NCBI GenBank assembly: GCA_964017155.1
Contig: OZ024862.1
Span: 44,493,462-44,557,461, forward strand
DNA length: 64,000 nucleotides
From: Oasisia sp. SBJ-2009
Taxonomy: Eukaryota > Annelida > Polychaeta > Sabellida > Siboglinidae
Direction: 5' to 3'
Positions 1-11,840 of this stretch are shown here, one piece after another (positions within the stretch are counted from its first letter, which is position 1; the number at the start of each line of letters is the position of its first letter). The notes under the pieces were generated by a model that saw only the letters and a program-made list of their open reading frames with translations, did not search any database and had not been told where the DNA came from. Position numbers and translations under genes: made by a program.

Positions 1-1180
1 AAATGTCAACCCTAGAAGATTGTATCCAGCCAAATGCTGCAAGGTCGTAGATGTCAACCCTAGAAGACTGTATCCAGCCAAATGCTGCAAGGTCGTATAA
101 ATCAACCCTAGAAGATTATATCTAGCCAAATGTTGTAAGGTCGTGGATGTCAACCCTAGTAGATAGTTTCCAGCCAAATGCTGCAAGGTCGTAGATATCA
201 ACCCTAGAAGATTGTATCTAGCCAAATGCTGCAAGGTCATAGATGTCAACCCTAGAAGATTGCATCTAGCCAAATGCTGCAAGGTCGTAGAAGTCAACCC
301 TAGAAGATTGTATCTAGCCAAATGCTGCAAGGTCGTAGATGTCAACCCTAGAAGATTGTATCTAGCCAAATGCTGCAAGGTCGTAGATGTCAACCCTAGA
401 AGATTGTATCTAGCCAAATGCTGCAAGGTCGTAGAAGTCAACCCTAGAAGATTGCATCTAGCCAAATGCTGCAAGGTCGTAGAAGTTAACCTTAGAAGAT
501 TGTATCAAGCCAAATGCTGCAAGGTCGTAAATGTCAACCCTAGAAGATTGTATCTAGCCAAATGCTGCAAGGTCGTAGAAGGCAACCCTAGAAGATTGCA
601 TCTAGCCAAATGCTGCAAGGTGGTAGAAGTCAACCCTAGAAGATTGTATCTAGCCAAATGCTGCAAGGTCGTAGAAGTCAACCCTAGAAGATTGTATCTA
701 GCCAAATGTTGTAAGGTCGTAGATGTCAACCCTAGTAGATAGTTTCCAGCCAAATGCTGCAAGGTCGTAGAAGTCAACCCTAGAAGATTGTATCAAGCCA
801 AATGCTGCAAGGTCGTAGATGTCAACCCTAGAAGATTGTATCTAGCCAAATGCTGCAAGGTCGTGGATGTCAACCCTAGTAGATAGTTTCCAGCCAAATG
901 CTGCAAGGTCGTAGAAGTCAACCCTAGAAGATTGTATCAAGCCAAATGCTGCAAGGTCGTGGATGTCAACCCTAGAAGATTGTATCTAGCCAAATGCTGC
1001 AAGGTCGTAGATGTCAACCCTAGAAGATTGTATCTAGCCAAATGTTGTAAGGTCGTAGAAGTCAACCCTAGTAGATTGTATCCAGCCAAATGCTGCAAGG
1101 TCGTAGAAGTCAACCCTAGAAGATTGTATCCAGCCAAATGCTGCAAGGTGGTATAAGTCAACCCTAGAAGATTGTATCCA
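1..1180. repeat. 48-bp minisatellite array, cut by the window edge
   Basis: About 24 copies of a 48-bp unit, built around the core CCAAATGCTGCAAGGTCGTA and the phrase CAACCCTAGAAGATTGTAT, run from the first base to the sequence TTGTATCCA at 1180. Copies differ by single substitutions (GAAGTC/GATGTC, TATCTAG/TATCCAG). Because 48 is a multiple of 3, both strands stay open for long stretches (for example 212-742 on plus and 505-777 on minus), giving 16-residue peptide repeats. There is no start context, splice signal or non-repeat coding flank, so I read this as non-coding satellite DNA. Confidence 0.95.
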
Positions 1181-2586
1181 AGGATAAAAGGGGCGAACAA
1201 AACGTGCACACGTGAACACTGGCAAGTTTGCAGACACGCCGCACTTGAGAGCATAACGTGTTCGTAAACAACAGCAACTAAAATACAACAACTAATATGC
1301 CTTCTTTGATCCAGTTATGTTACTCTGCAGAACATATAGATTGTACTGTCTGCCCGCCAACCAATACGACAGCGCCATTACAAGTGACCCATGTATTCGC
1401 CATGTAATCAGGACTACTGATAAAAAACATGTTCGCATAATGTTCTTGAAATGTTTTTAACGATAAACCCAATACTTGTGCAATTACAAATGCGTTTTTT
1501 TATAATACCATGTGGTTGTAATTGCGTCTAAATCTTTGGAAACCAAGTTCAAATGATCACCAAGAAAGCTAGTTGTTCAATGTCAAAATCGAGAAGCAGC
1601 GTACAAGTTGACAACGCATCACATGGATAAACACAGTTAGAAAAGAGGTGCGTTAGAAATGACGGCGGAATTGTGTAATATTTCCAAACGATTATAGCAC
1701 TAAAACATTGCTGATACCAACGAGTGAGTGCAACACCAAAACCACAGAACCAGTACTGACATTAACCATAGGAACTCAAAAATGTAAACCAAAACAGATG
1801 ACTGAAACAGGGTATGTGTCTTTACATAAGTAATCTATCAGTATAGCTTTGCTGATTGCTTACACTATCAGCAGGTGGGGTACGTACGTTAGCAGTCTCT
1901 TTAAACGCTGTACCATATCAAACAAGCAGCTATAGCACATCACTCAGAATTCGCACAAATTGTGCAAACCGTGAATAAAGAGTTATTAGGTATGCAAATC
2001 AATTGTGGACACTTTGTAGCTGCGAATGCAGTAAATAGTTGCAATATATTTTTTAAATACAAAAACAAGTACCAACACGCTATACACCGGTTTCATATAA
2101 GAACGGCAGAAATACACTGTGCGCAATCAAAAGCTTTATTGTATGGATCTCTTTGGAACAAATTTATTTGATTGAAAATGCCCATTTAACACATTTTCGT
2201 ATAATATGAAGAATATGTGGAATTCATTTACACGAAGGCACCACATGGACAGGACACACTGTGTCGTGTGTTGTTATATAAGTGCGTAGTAGTGGCTGAT
2301 TGAACGTCGACAGCTTCGATAGTTAATGCTGCATCATTGTTGATATAACCTACTTTTTGAAAATTGAAAAGTATATATACAGAGATACACACAGAGCGGC
2401 GTCGTGTCTACATCTCACGGGTACGCTGTGTGCCAACTTCAGACACTTGTAGCAAGAACGGCTTTGTCATTACGCCGACGAAGATCAAACGCGTGAAAAC
2501 ACAGCCGTTTTAAGGATATATGCAGGAAATGGGAGGCCAAGCGATAGCGTAGAAATATTCTGCCAACTCCCAAATAAAATAACAGC
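1181..2586. other. Unique intergenic sequence, no gene recognised
   Basis: AT-rich non-repetitive DNA between the 48-bp array and the fold-back element. The longest open frame (1962-2171, plus) resembles no family I know and shows no splice signals. I see no RNA gene here. Confidence 0.6.
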
Positions 2587-2809
2587 TAGCGAAATATATT
2601 CGTGAAAATGTTCATAAAGTTGGAAGTATATCATTCAAGTACAATTTCTGAGTACACAACTACTAATTTCTACTCACTTCGACGTTTTAAACGCCATCGG
2701 CGGCCTTCTTCAGGTTCCTGAAAAAGGCCGCCGATGGCGGTTGAACCGTCGAAGAGAGTAGAAATTAGTAGTTGTGTAATCAGAAATTGTACTTGAATAG
2801 CGAAATATA
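2587..2809. mobile_element. Fold-back element with 12-bp target duplication; degenerate Penelope-like/hammerhead motifs
   Basis: Positions 2633-2798 form a near-perfect palindrome, with arms of about 82 bp around a TT centre at roughly 2715. Both arms carry GGCGGCC and the phrase ACTACTAATTTCTACTC or its complement. The 12-mer TAGCGAAATATA occurs at 2587-2598 and again at 2798-2809, as a target-site duplication would. Read outward from the centre, each arm begins CCTGAAGAAGG or CCTGAAAAAGG, then has a CGCCGATGGCG hairpin, then AAAACGTCG or GAACCGTCG. That order resembles the CUGAUGA / stem II / GAAA core of hammerhead ribozymes found in Penelope-like element pseudo-LTRs, with key bases altered. 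The fold-back structure and the duplication are directly visible; the Penelope assignment is inference. It could instead be a fold-back DNA transposon. Confidence 0.65.
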
Positions 2810-3839
2810 AGAAGATATTCTAATCACTGCTTTGACTGCTGTAACGACTTTCAAAGCAAAGGTCGGAATAGTCAGATGTCCCATTGTTGTAGGACGGTGA
2901 CAGTGGATCTTAAATTTTGGACAACGACGACAATTATGTGACCTAATAACGTATCAGTGTTTATGAGGACACTGCGTTACATGTGACTTCTTTCGATTTA
3001 CTTCATTATTATACATTTCTGGGCGAAAACTAAGATGTGGTAATGCATTATATACGATGGATATTATGTGGGTTAACAAACAAAATGTCACATATTTATT
3101 TCCACCGCGTATATAAAATACGCGTTAGAAAACACACGGGAAATAAAATGGCAACGAAAGCAATCTTAACATTATATTACCCGAAGGTAGATTTTAACAA
3201 CAAGATAACAACGTATCTTGGTTTTCACGCAGAAATGTCTAATAACGAAGTGAATCGAGAAAAAACATTTTATATGTCTTATGAGAACATCAAACCATGG
3301 GCTTGGAACAACGATTGCGATAAGCATTGCTCTATGTCGACGAAATCAGTATAAAGTAAATAAAGGAGGACTTTAGGAGGTATAACCAAACGATCGTATG
3401 AGATATGATCATGGCATCAACGAGCCTGAGTTAAGTGAGATAAAAACAGGCAGTAGGCCAAGACAGATTTCTAACAATCCGAGATAAGCACGTTAGTGAA
3501 ATTTGTGATTGATATGAGATCATATAACTACTAGAAACATTTTACACCAAGTGAGAGAGTAGCATAATACACGCCGATCCGAAAGAGAAACGCGATATAA
3601 CATCATGTGAGATGGAAGCAGCACTGAGAGATATGAGGAATGGTACAGCAACAGGCAACGGTCATACAGACATCGGTGCAATAAAAGCAGGATAAGATGC
3701 CATATCGAAGAGAAGACAGTTGCCAAGCTGTTTGGAGGAATCCACCTGAGACATGGTATGGCATAGGTAGTCGTAGAATAGTGTATACAGTACAACAGCG
3801 CAATTCGGTTGTCAGACTGATACTATAATCGTTCCCACA
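2810..3839. other. Unique intergenic sequence, no gene recognised
   Basis: AT-rich DNA between the fold-back element and the retrotransposon remnant. The right part (about 3420-3839) may be further decayed 3' sequence of that remnant, since weak similarity fades out gradually, but I cannot place a boundary. Confidence 0.45.
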
Positions 3840-4575
3840 CTGCCACGTGTTGTCTTTCAAACACAATGCGTCATTGGATTTCACCATCAATATGGGCACC
3901 CGAGGAGTAAGTGAACTTGTCTATCACTTCTAATTTCAGTCCTTTCACATTGATTTATGGTTCACGTACTTCTTGCCAGGAGATGCTGGCTGGAGAATAT
4001 CTTAGATTGATTCGTGTTAACGACAAGCCCGAGGTTGTCACATACGTTGGAGAATCTGTTCATGTTATTCTGCATTAGTGCCACAGATCCGTTGTTGAGA
4101 CCGCAGTCATCAGCGATTTCAGACGAAATCGGCTAAAGTCCTACAATAACGATTTGTCTTCACTTGAAATCATCTTCAACTGATTGTTCCTCGACGAGCG
4201 TGGAGGTAACTGCAGTCAATACAATCATCGTCTCCTCTGAAGGTGTCTGACAGTGTGGCCGTGAACATCATCCTGATCAGAGTAGGGGTCAGCACATAAC
4301 CGTTCTAACTCGGAGCGCAGTGAAGACATCGCTCTCGTCCAAAATCTGAATTTGCACCCCGTCGCGAGCGAAATTGTTGGTGAACTGGTCGGGACAACCC
4401 ATATTCGGTATTATATTTCAGAAGATCTTGCGGGCCATAGCATCAAAGACCCTGATCATATCGACGCAGCTGATTCTGTTGCTGGCATTTTTCTGGAGTT
4501 AGCAAGGTGCGTTTATCTAAAGTCAGTCGTGTCGTGCCTCTGTTTGATATCTGAAGCTCTCTGGAAGATTTGCTC
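3840..4575 (-). pseudogene. Decayed RTE-like non-LTR retrotransposon, reverse transcriptase fragment
   Basis: Read on the minus strand in shifting frames, this stretch keeps the ordered landmarks of a LINE reverse transcriptase. LPES is at about 4567, followed by PEKCQQQNQL at about 4515-4480. VDMIRVFDAMAR (motif A) is at about 4465-4430, followed by NMGCPDQF at about 4410-4380. The catalytic ADD of motif C is at about 4115, then CDNLGLVVNT at about 4045, and EVIDKFTY with a degenerate HIDGE at 3930-3880. Several stops and frameshifts interrupt it, including a TGA where the family has tryptophan just before NMGCPDQF, so it is long dead. The motif wording matches the RTE-like or related endonuclease-reverse transcriptase group common in aquatic animals. 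I see no endonuclease part and no clear ends. The landmarks make a reverse transcriptase near certain; the clade is less sure. Confidence 0.7.
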
Positions 4576-5171
4576 TAAATAGAGGAACTGGCGGCTTATG
4601 AGTATGTGACAAGGGACTTTTGAACGATAGACAAACGGAATATCCAACGTTGGTTGTCACATGGTTGACTTACATTTTTATTTTTACGTCGGCATTTATG
4701 TAAGTTATATCTGGCAGTGTGGACATCTTCGCAGTCGTGATGTTGGAAGGTAGACAAAGAGGTATCGTGGATACTCAATAGGGATGTCCTTCAGCACCTG
4801 GTAAATAACTTCTGCAGGTCACGTGGCATAGAAAAGTGTACAGTAAATTGTTCAGCAAAGGATAGGCCGCCAACAGTTTTATAAACTACGCCAGTGGAAA
4901 GTAGGCTTATTGCTTTCAGAAAGCCCCACCTACGGTGGACTTCTGCGATCTTGCAGTATTTTTGATTTCATGAAGCAGATTGAGGATATTATCTGTTATA
5001 CAATGTAAAACGCTTTACATAAACATGTAAGAAGTAAAGCTAACCCAGTAGACTAACTGACTAATATGCATCCAAATATTTTTTTATAATCATGTCCAGA
5101 ACAAGGGGGCAACTGCATGTCCACCTGTGAATCCGCCTCCCCGGCACTGTCACTCAACTTAGCTCTCGCGT

Positions 5172-5174
<3 letters not shown>
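4576..5174. other. Unique sequence, possibly further retrotransposon decay
   Basis: This sits 5' of the reverse transcriptase remnant on its strand. I could not align it confidently to the rest of such an element, and I see no other gene. Confidence 0.4.
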
Positions 5175-5253
<79 letters not shown>

Positions 5254-5274
5254 ATCGATATCGATATCGATATC
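5175..5274. repeat. (TA)n followed by (ATATCG)n microsatellite
   Basis: About 38 TA dinucleotides at 5175-5249 pass directly into four copies of the hexamer ATATCG ending at 5274. The hexamer looks like a TA-tract variant with a CG step that then amplified. Confidence 0.95.
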
Positions 5275-6321
5275 TCTTCATGTTACATATATCATATTTG
5301 TCGCAAAATATCCATCTGTAATCATTGTTAGTGTGAGCCAACACAACGTTTGGCATAGGAATATAATGTTATCGTAGATATTAACAATAGTGAAAACATG
5401 TATGTTGCTCTAGCATTATCTATCCATAGATCGTTTGAGCATGCGCCCCGAGTCAAGTCTCTTGGCCTTGGTGATGCAAGAACTGGAAGTTTTTCATGAA
5501 TTTAAATAATTGTTCATGTAGCAGGGAAACATTTTGAGTACTACCCTCGCCCGTGTGTCATGACCCGTCGACGGAGATCGGAAGGCGGCTGAAGTTCCGA
5601 CGCCAGTGAGCAAGATTGTGGAGAAATTCAAGACGGGTGTATTTGGAGGATTGTTGCTACCCGGAAGTGTACGCACCCTACTACCCTTTGTGGAACCATT
5701 TACGGGGGATCAAGTGAACATTTGCAAAGTTCTCTTCCATGAGACGTCTCCAGGCCTGGAGTCTATAGGATGCGAACGAATCGACGCACATACGCCCGTG
5801 TGCAGGCACCCACGCACGCACGCACACACGCAGGTACACACCTAATGCTTAATAAAGAGATATAGTACATTTTCAGTACATCGGTGATACTTCAATTTCC
5901 GGTCACGTGACTTCCGGTTTGACCACCCTTTCTGTTCTAGACATGTATGTTGTTTTCTTTTGCAACGATTTTTTATCTGCATGTTAATCGTATTAGGCTA
6001 AACGTGGTCTATACTTCGGCGTTGCACTTCATATATACCTAATCCGAACACACTGTACGGACGTATAAATTATGAACATCGCAACAATAGTTATTGAGTT
6101 ACACAATGTTTTATTCATCCAAGCTACGCGTAAAATGACAATGAACTTGCACGCTGTACCGAAAGTGTACACCGGCTTTTCCAACACGAGGATTAATGTA
6201 AAACACGTATCCCAGTATGACTTCGCAGATGTCGATGACGTAAAACACAGTCCCTAGTCGGTATGCTGACTAGTCCGTGTAGTGAGACCTTATAATAATA
6301 GCACACTTCCAATGAATCTGT
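5275..6321. other. Unique intergenic sequence with a short CACGCA repeat
   Basis: No gene recognised. A GTG-initiated open frame at 5606-5845 runs into a short CACGCA/CACA repeat at 5808-5840 and has no recognisable domain. The sequence upstream of it (5440-5700) is less AT-rich than its surroundings. Confidence 0.4.
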
Positions 6322-6533
6322 TTTATTAGTTCACCATCAAAGCGTCATCATTACAGGTCGTCCTTCCTCGTTCACAGACAGTGTCCCGTGCACCACCGAA
6401 GGCGCCGTTATCGCAACAATTAGACTGCACTTGGGCGGGCTGTCGTAACCGCCACCTCTACACGACAGGGTGTGTCTTCCAGCGGGTCTGGCGTGCTTCT
6501 CTCCATCCTGGTGACGCGTCGTACGTTGTTCAT
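6322..6533 (-). CDS. Candidate terminal coding exon, secreted/sushi-like tail (uncertain)
   Basis: On the minus strand a good 3' splice site (GTCGTGTTTCAG, ending at 6534) is followed by an open frame entered in phase 2. The frame runs 64 codons to TGA at 6339-6337, and AATAAA follows at 6327-6322. The peptide contains LSCRGGGYDSPPKCSLIV and then ITAPSVVHGTLSVNEEG. The C-x4-Y...PP-x-C pattern is loosely like the end of a sushi/CCP module, and PSVVHGTLSV is loosely like the start of another. The region is GC-rich compared with its neighbours. An alternative reading begins at the ATG next to the splice site and gives 33 residues. I cannot find upstream exons in the next few kilobases, so this may be the last exon of a gene, a decayed gene, or chance. 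The splice, stop and poly(A) arrangement is seen; the family is inference. Confidence 0.3.
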
Positions 6534-7790
6534 CTGAAACACGACAGTGCTTAAGTTTTTGGAACCAGCTAAGATTACGTTTTAAGTAAGAGACTAAGAA
6601 TGCAACCGATTGTGTTGATAAGGAAACGATAAACAGATATCAAGGTCACTTCATGGTACGTGGTCCCCCGGCCTCAAGCCAATGCACACGAGGATTGTAT
6701 TAGTTTATACAAGTAATGCCCTTTTCACTAAACATCTATTTCTCAATGTCTTAGCTATTGCTAATATTGCCCTATAGCTCTTCTTTGCTGTCAATCACTA
6801 TAGACGGGAACGACGGTCGCCCTAGCGAATAATGTTGTCTTCCTCTATGCTCGGAGATCATCATACATTTGATTGTTCAGGGGATGGCGCCTGGCCACCT
6901 GTGTCGTCTATTGTTATTTTGTAGTGGGCAGTGAGTGCTGCAGTAGATGTACACTGGTCATCGGGTCGTTTTCACAGGAGCGCATCTCGGACTGGCCGAT
7001 CTTTCTGTTTACACACAACGCTTCGTCGGTCTTCATTTAAATCATCTTCTTCGTCTTTGCTGTTGCCTTGATTCCTACTACTACACACCGCAGCTTCTCT
7101 TTACTATACTCATACATATACAGATGAGATGTAAAATCATCACCGTACGCACAAACGTATGTAACAACTATCATATAAAACCTAAACAGTCGAATATTAC
7201 ATAAAAATAAAACGGTTAACTGTTATTTATTAAACATCTAGTTATTTTAAAATTAACTCCAATGTTTAGATAGAAGCTCGTGTGCAATGGCGAGAAACCG
7301 TATTATCTGCTCAAGCTAAGCACTTGCCAAACATAGACTCGCTTCCGATTTATCTTTAATTAAGCTGACACTACCGTTAGCTTCACGAATGAAGTTAAAG
7401 ATATTCTAAGCTAAGAGCCCGAAAGCGACTCTGTGTATGGTAGTTACGGCAGGGGTTTCTCCTGCACCATCAGAGTCTCTGTGGCCACTTCTGAAGTGAC
7501 CCCAGTTGATCCCCAATTAGCCCATTCATCAGGAAATTTAGAATATAACCACCCGAAATCCCAGAGTGAATGATTAACCCCATACGTATAATCTATTTTA
7601 CTTAGCACCACAGTCTAATAATGTTTTCAGTTATTTATTTTTGCGTTGTACACCTTGGTAAGTCCTCAACTTGATGAGATTACCAGGCGTGGCATTTGGA
7701 AGACGAAGAAGCACTCCTCTTTATTGCTAAACTACTTTCGTGTGTTGCCTTCAACTATTAAAGAGAGGCTAAGGTATTTTCTGGATTGAC
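6534..7790. other. Intergenic sequence, no gene recognised
   Basis: A moderately GC-rich block at about 7430-7570 contains small hairpins (GCAGG...CCTGC near 7450 and CACTTCTGAAGTG near 7487), which may be an unclassified dispersed repeat. The rest is AT-rich unique sequence. Confidence 0.4.
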
Positions 7791-8270
7791 GAATGGATGG
7801 ATGGGCAGATGGACGGACAGGCGGGTGAGTGGGGGATGGGTGGGTGGGTGGATGGATGTATGGGTGAATGGATGCATGGATGCGTGGGTGGATGGATGGA
7901 TGTGTAGATGAATAGATGGATGGATGGATGGATGGATGGATGGATGGATATGTGAGTGAATGGATGGATGGATGTGTGGGTGAATGGACGGATGGATGCG
8001 TTGGTGAATGGATGGATGGACGGATGCGTGGGTGAATGGATGGATGCGTGGGTGAATGGATGGATGGATGCATGGGTGAATGGATGGATGGATGAATGGA
8101 TGGATGCGTGGGTGAATGGATGGATGCGTGGGTGAGTGAGTGGGTGAGTGGATGGATGGATACGTGGGTAAATGGATGGATGGATGGGTGGATTAATGGA
8201 TGGGTGGATGGATGGATGGATGGATGCGTGGGGGAATGGATGGATGGGTGCGTGGGTGAATGGATGGATG
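7791..8270. repeat. TGGA tetranucleotide minisatellite
   Basis: Roughly 480 bp of GGAT/TGGA repeats mixed with GCGTGGGTGAAT variants. No stop is created in the minus frames, so Ser-His-Pro-Ile phantom peptides of about 180 residues appear there. Confidence 0.95.
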
Positions 8271-8352
8271 TCACATCTAACCATAGAACTCTGCCCCATA
8301 ATCGTAGTTTAAAAAGAACAACTTTATGATTATTATTTCAAGCAACACTTCG

Positions 8353-9453
<1,101 letters not shown>

Positions 9454-9535
9454 CTTTGGAACGATGAGCATTGGGTTGATGCAGATGCATGGTGAACAAA
9501 TGGTGGACGGGTTGGGGCTAACTGTACCCCTTTAT

Positions 9536-10030
9536 GGGGTCTCCATTGATAACGGACTAATCAATCGTCCTGACCCTATCTACTGTTCCAGCACAACGTC
9601 AAGACTGAACTGATGCAAACATTAAACAAGTTGTAAATGTATAGCTAATTGTATCACGTATAACTTTTTGCAAATGTTCTCCGTTGATGTTGTCGGTTTG
9701 ATTCTCCGATTGGTTAACGGGCTCCAATCTCGTGTACTGTTCTAGGTCGAACGTCGAAGCTAAACTGACGCATAGGTTAAATAAACAATTAATGTTAAGC
9801 TAAACTTATCTGTTAAAATGTTCGTGTAACTTCTTGCAAATATTCTCCGTTATTGATTTGACTTTCCGATAGTTTATCTGGTTCCGTACTCGCGTATGCA
9901 TTCCCTACAGTTCCTTGTGGAAATTCGGAGCTAAGCTGACTCAAACATATAATAAATATTATAAATATTAATATGAACTCATCTGCGAAATGTTCGTACG
10001 ACTTCGTGCAACTGTTGTCCCTGAATTGCA
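9536..10030. repeat. Degenerate tandem repeat, about 155-171 bp per unit
   Basis: Three diverged units share the landmarks CTGA(T/C)GCAAAC or similar, AACTT(T/C)TTGCAAATGTTCTCCG, (T)TTGA(T/C)TCTCCGAT and TCGTGTACTGTTC. The CTGAYKC landmark recurs at 9610, 9765 and 9936, spaced 155 and 171 bp. The arrangement resembles satellite monomers that have decayed. Confidence 0.6.
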
Positions 10031-10976
10031 TCATTCCTCGCCTCGATGAAGATCGATTAACTTGACGGTTTTCCACTGCGCGCTCTGTCGTTGTCGGGCA
10101 CTGTTTATGACGTCATACCTTCGCAGTCTCGTGACTCGTAGACTAACGTGTTTTCTGACATTTCGCAACACAAGTTAAAGCGGATCATAACATTAATTGT
10201 TTTACTAAATATCAAGGTATAATTTGTATATGATTTGTTAAGTTCGTTCTCGCAAAGGGTTACAGGAAATTGTCTAGCACGTTCGTAACCATCATTTGCG
10301 ATCACGTTATCCCGAATGTGTATTACGTCATCTAGAACGTAATACTTGCTGTATTTCTGCTATGGTGTGTCTCACGATACATGGCGAGACTCCGCGCGAC
10401 TAGAGCTGAATAGGGACAAGATACAAGAATTATATTCTAACGACTGATGACAGTTGCAGTTTCCAACTGATTAAAATAAACTACAGCGATTGGGGATGTT
10501 TTGTTAGTAATTATATGTAGTGGTAATCGTTTCAGCAGTAGTTATATGGCTGGATACCAGTAATACCGCTCGGATGGCAGATTTATGTTAGGCAAAAACT
10601 GATAAAATAATCAATAAATCAAATTGGCAACTACCAAAATAATTGATTAAAATGCATGATTTCCGAGATAGTTCTTACCAACAAAGTGTTCCACTGCTTC
10701 TGTTTGTAATTATCCTTCGGAAAATTAAACTATAAACACAATTTGGGGACAATCCGATTATCATAGCCAAAAACAAAACAAAGTCTTATCTTTTTGACGC
10801 CAACTGCCCCAGCCTCGTTTTAATGTTTGAGTATTCACTAGGTGGCACCACAGTATAACAAATGGTTACGTTGATGTTCGCTAGTTGGCATTGTCATGTG
10901 TACACTAATTTATGTATAGTACACGTTCAAAAAATATAATTTCGTTTGTTTCTTTTTCAGAAACTCTCAGTAATGT
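10031..10976. other. AT-rich intergenic sequence, no gene recognised
   Basis: No coding exon recognised. A strong plus-strand splice-acceptor look-alike (TTTGTTTCTTTTTCAG, ending at 10960) precedes the 18-bp array, but every downstream frame stops within about 110 bp. Confidence 0.5.
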
Positions 10977-11578
10977 ATCATCAGTGGTGGTTGTGTCACC
11001 AGTGGTGGTTGTGTCAACAATTGTGGTTGTGTCATCAATGGTGGTTGTGTAATCAGTGGTAGTTGTGTCATCAATGGTGGTTGTGTCATCAATGGTGGTT
11101 GTGTCACCAGTGGTGGTTGTGTCATCAATGGTGGTTGTGTCACCAGTGGTGGTTGTGTCACCAATGGTGGTTGTGTCATCAGTGGTGGTTGTGTCATCAG
11201 TTGTGTAAGTGTCACCAGTGGTGTCTATATATGTCATCATTGGTGTCTATGTCATTAGTGGTGTTGTGTCATCATTGGTGTATATGTCATCAGTGGTGTC
11301 TATATCATCAGTGGTGTCTGTGTCATCATTGGTGTCTATGTCATCAGTGGTGTCTGTATCATCAGTGGTGTTTATGTCATCAGTGGTGTCTGTGTAATCA
11401 TTGGTGTCTATGTCATCAGTGGTGTCTATGTCATCAGTGGTGTCTATGTCATCAGTGGTATCTGTATCATCAGTGACGTCTGTATCATCAGTAGTGTCTA
11501 TGTCATCAGTAGTGTCTATGTCATCAGTGGTGTCTGTGTCATCAATGGTTTGTGTCATCAGTGGTGTCTGAGTCATTA
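10977..11578. repeat. 18-bp minisatellite with two subfamilies
   Basis: Units of TCATCAGTGGTGGTTGTG fill 10977-11205 and units of TCATCAGTGGTGTCTATG fill 11206-11578. The switch between subfamilies is sharp. One unit near 11257 is 17 bp and shifts the frame. The minus strand reads as Asp/Thr-rich hexapeptides, which I take as a by-product. Confidence 0.95.
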
Positions 11579-11689
11579 GTAGTGGTCATGTCATGGCTAT
11601 CATTGTCTATGTGAAGTAAAATCTGTTCACCTGCTAGGTGGCACGACTGTAGCTATTTACCTGACAGGGAGAAAACAGTGACATCAGTC

Positions 11690-11840
11690 TTAGTCAGACG
11701 GGCTGTGACTAGGCCCTTATTAGAATGTGCATTGTGACTAGCCCCTTAAGTCGGAATGAGGTTTGTGACTTGGCCCGTAAGTCGGAATTAGGGTTGTGTA
11801 TAAGCCCATGAGTTGGAATTAGGGTTGCGTCAAGACGATA
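11690..11840. repeat. Short degenerate repeat, about 33 bp x 4
   Basis: Four imperfect copies of a unit around GGCCCGTAAGTCGGAATTAG and GGTTGTGACTA. Confidence 0.6.

Noticed and set aside
1..1180. CRISPR-like regular repeats
   Set aside because: Units are contiguous with no unique spacers, and the window is eukaryotic. The same applies to the 31-, 32-, 35- and 55-bp arrays.
5606..5845. 79-codon plus-strand frame beginning with GTG
   Set aside because: It has no ATG, ends in a CACGCA repeat and resembles no family.
7732..8299. Minus-strand His/Pro/Ser/Ile-rich frames of about 180 codons
   Set aside because: They are direct translations of the TGGA repeat in two frames.
11247..11576. Asp/Thr-rich minus-strand frame resembling an acidic mucin
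   Set aside because: It is confined to the 18-bp array, is broken by a 1-nt deletion near 11257, and has no signal peptide or flanking domain.
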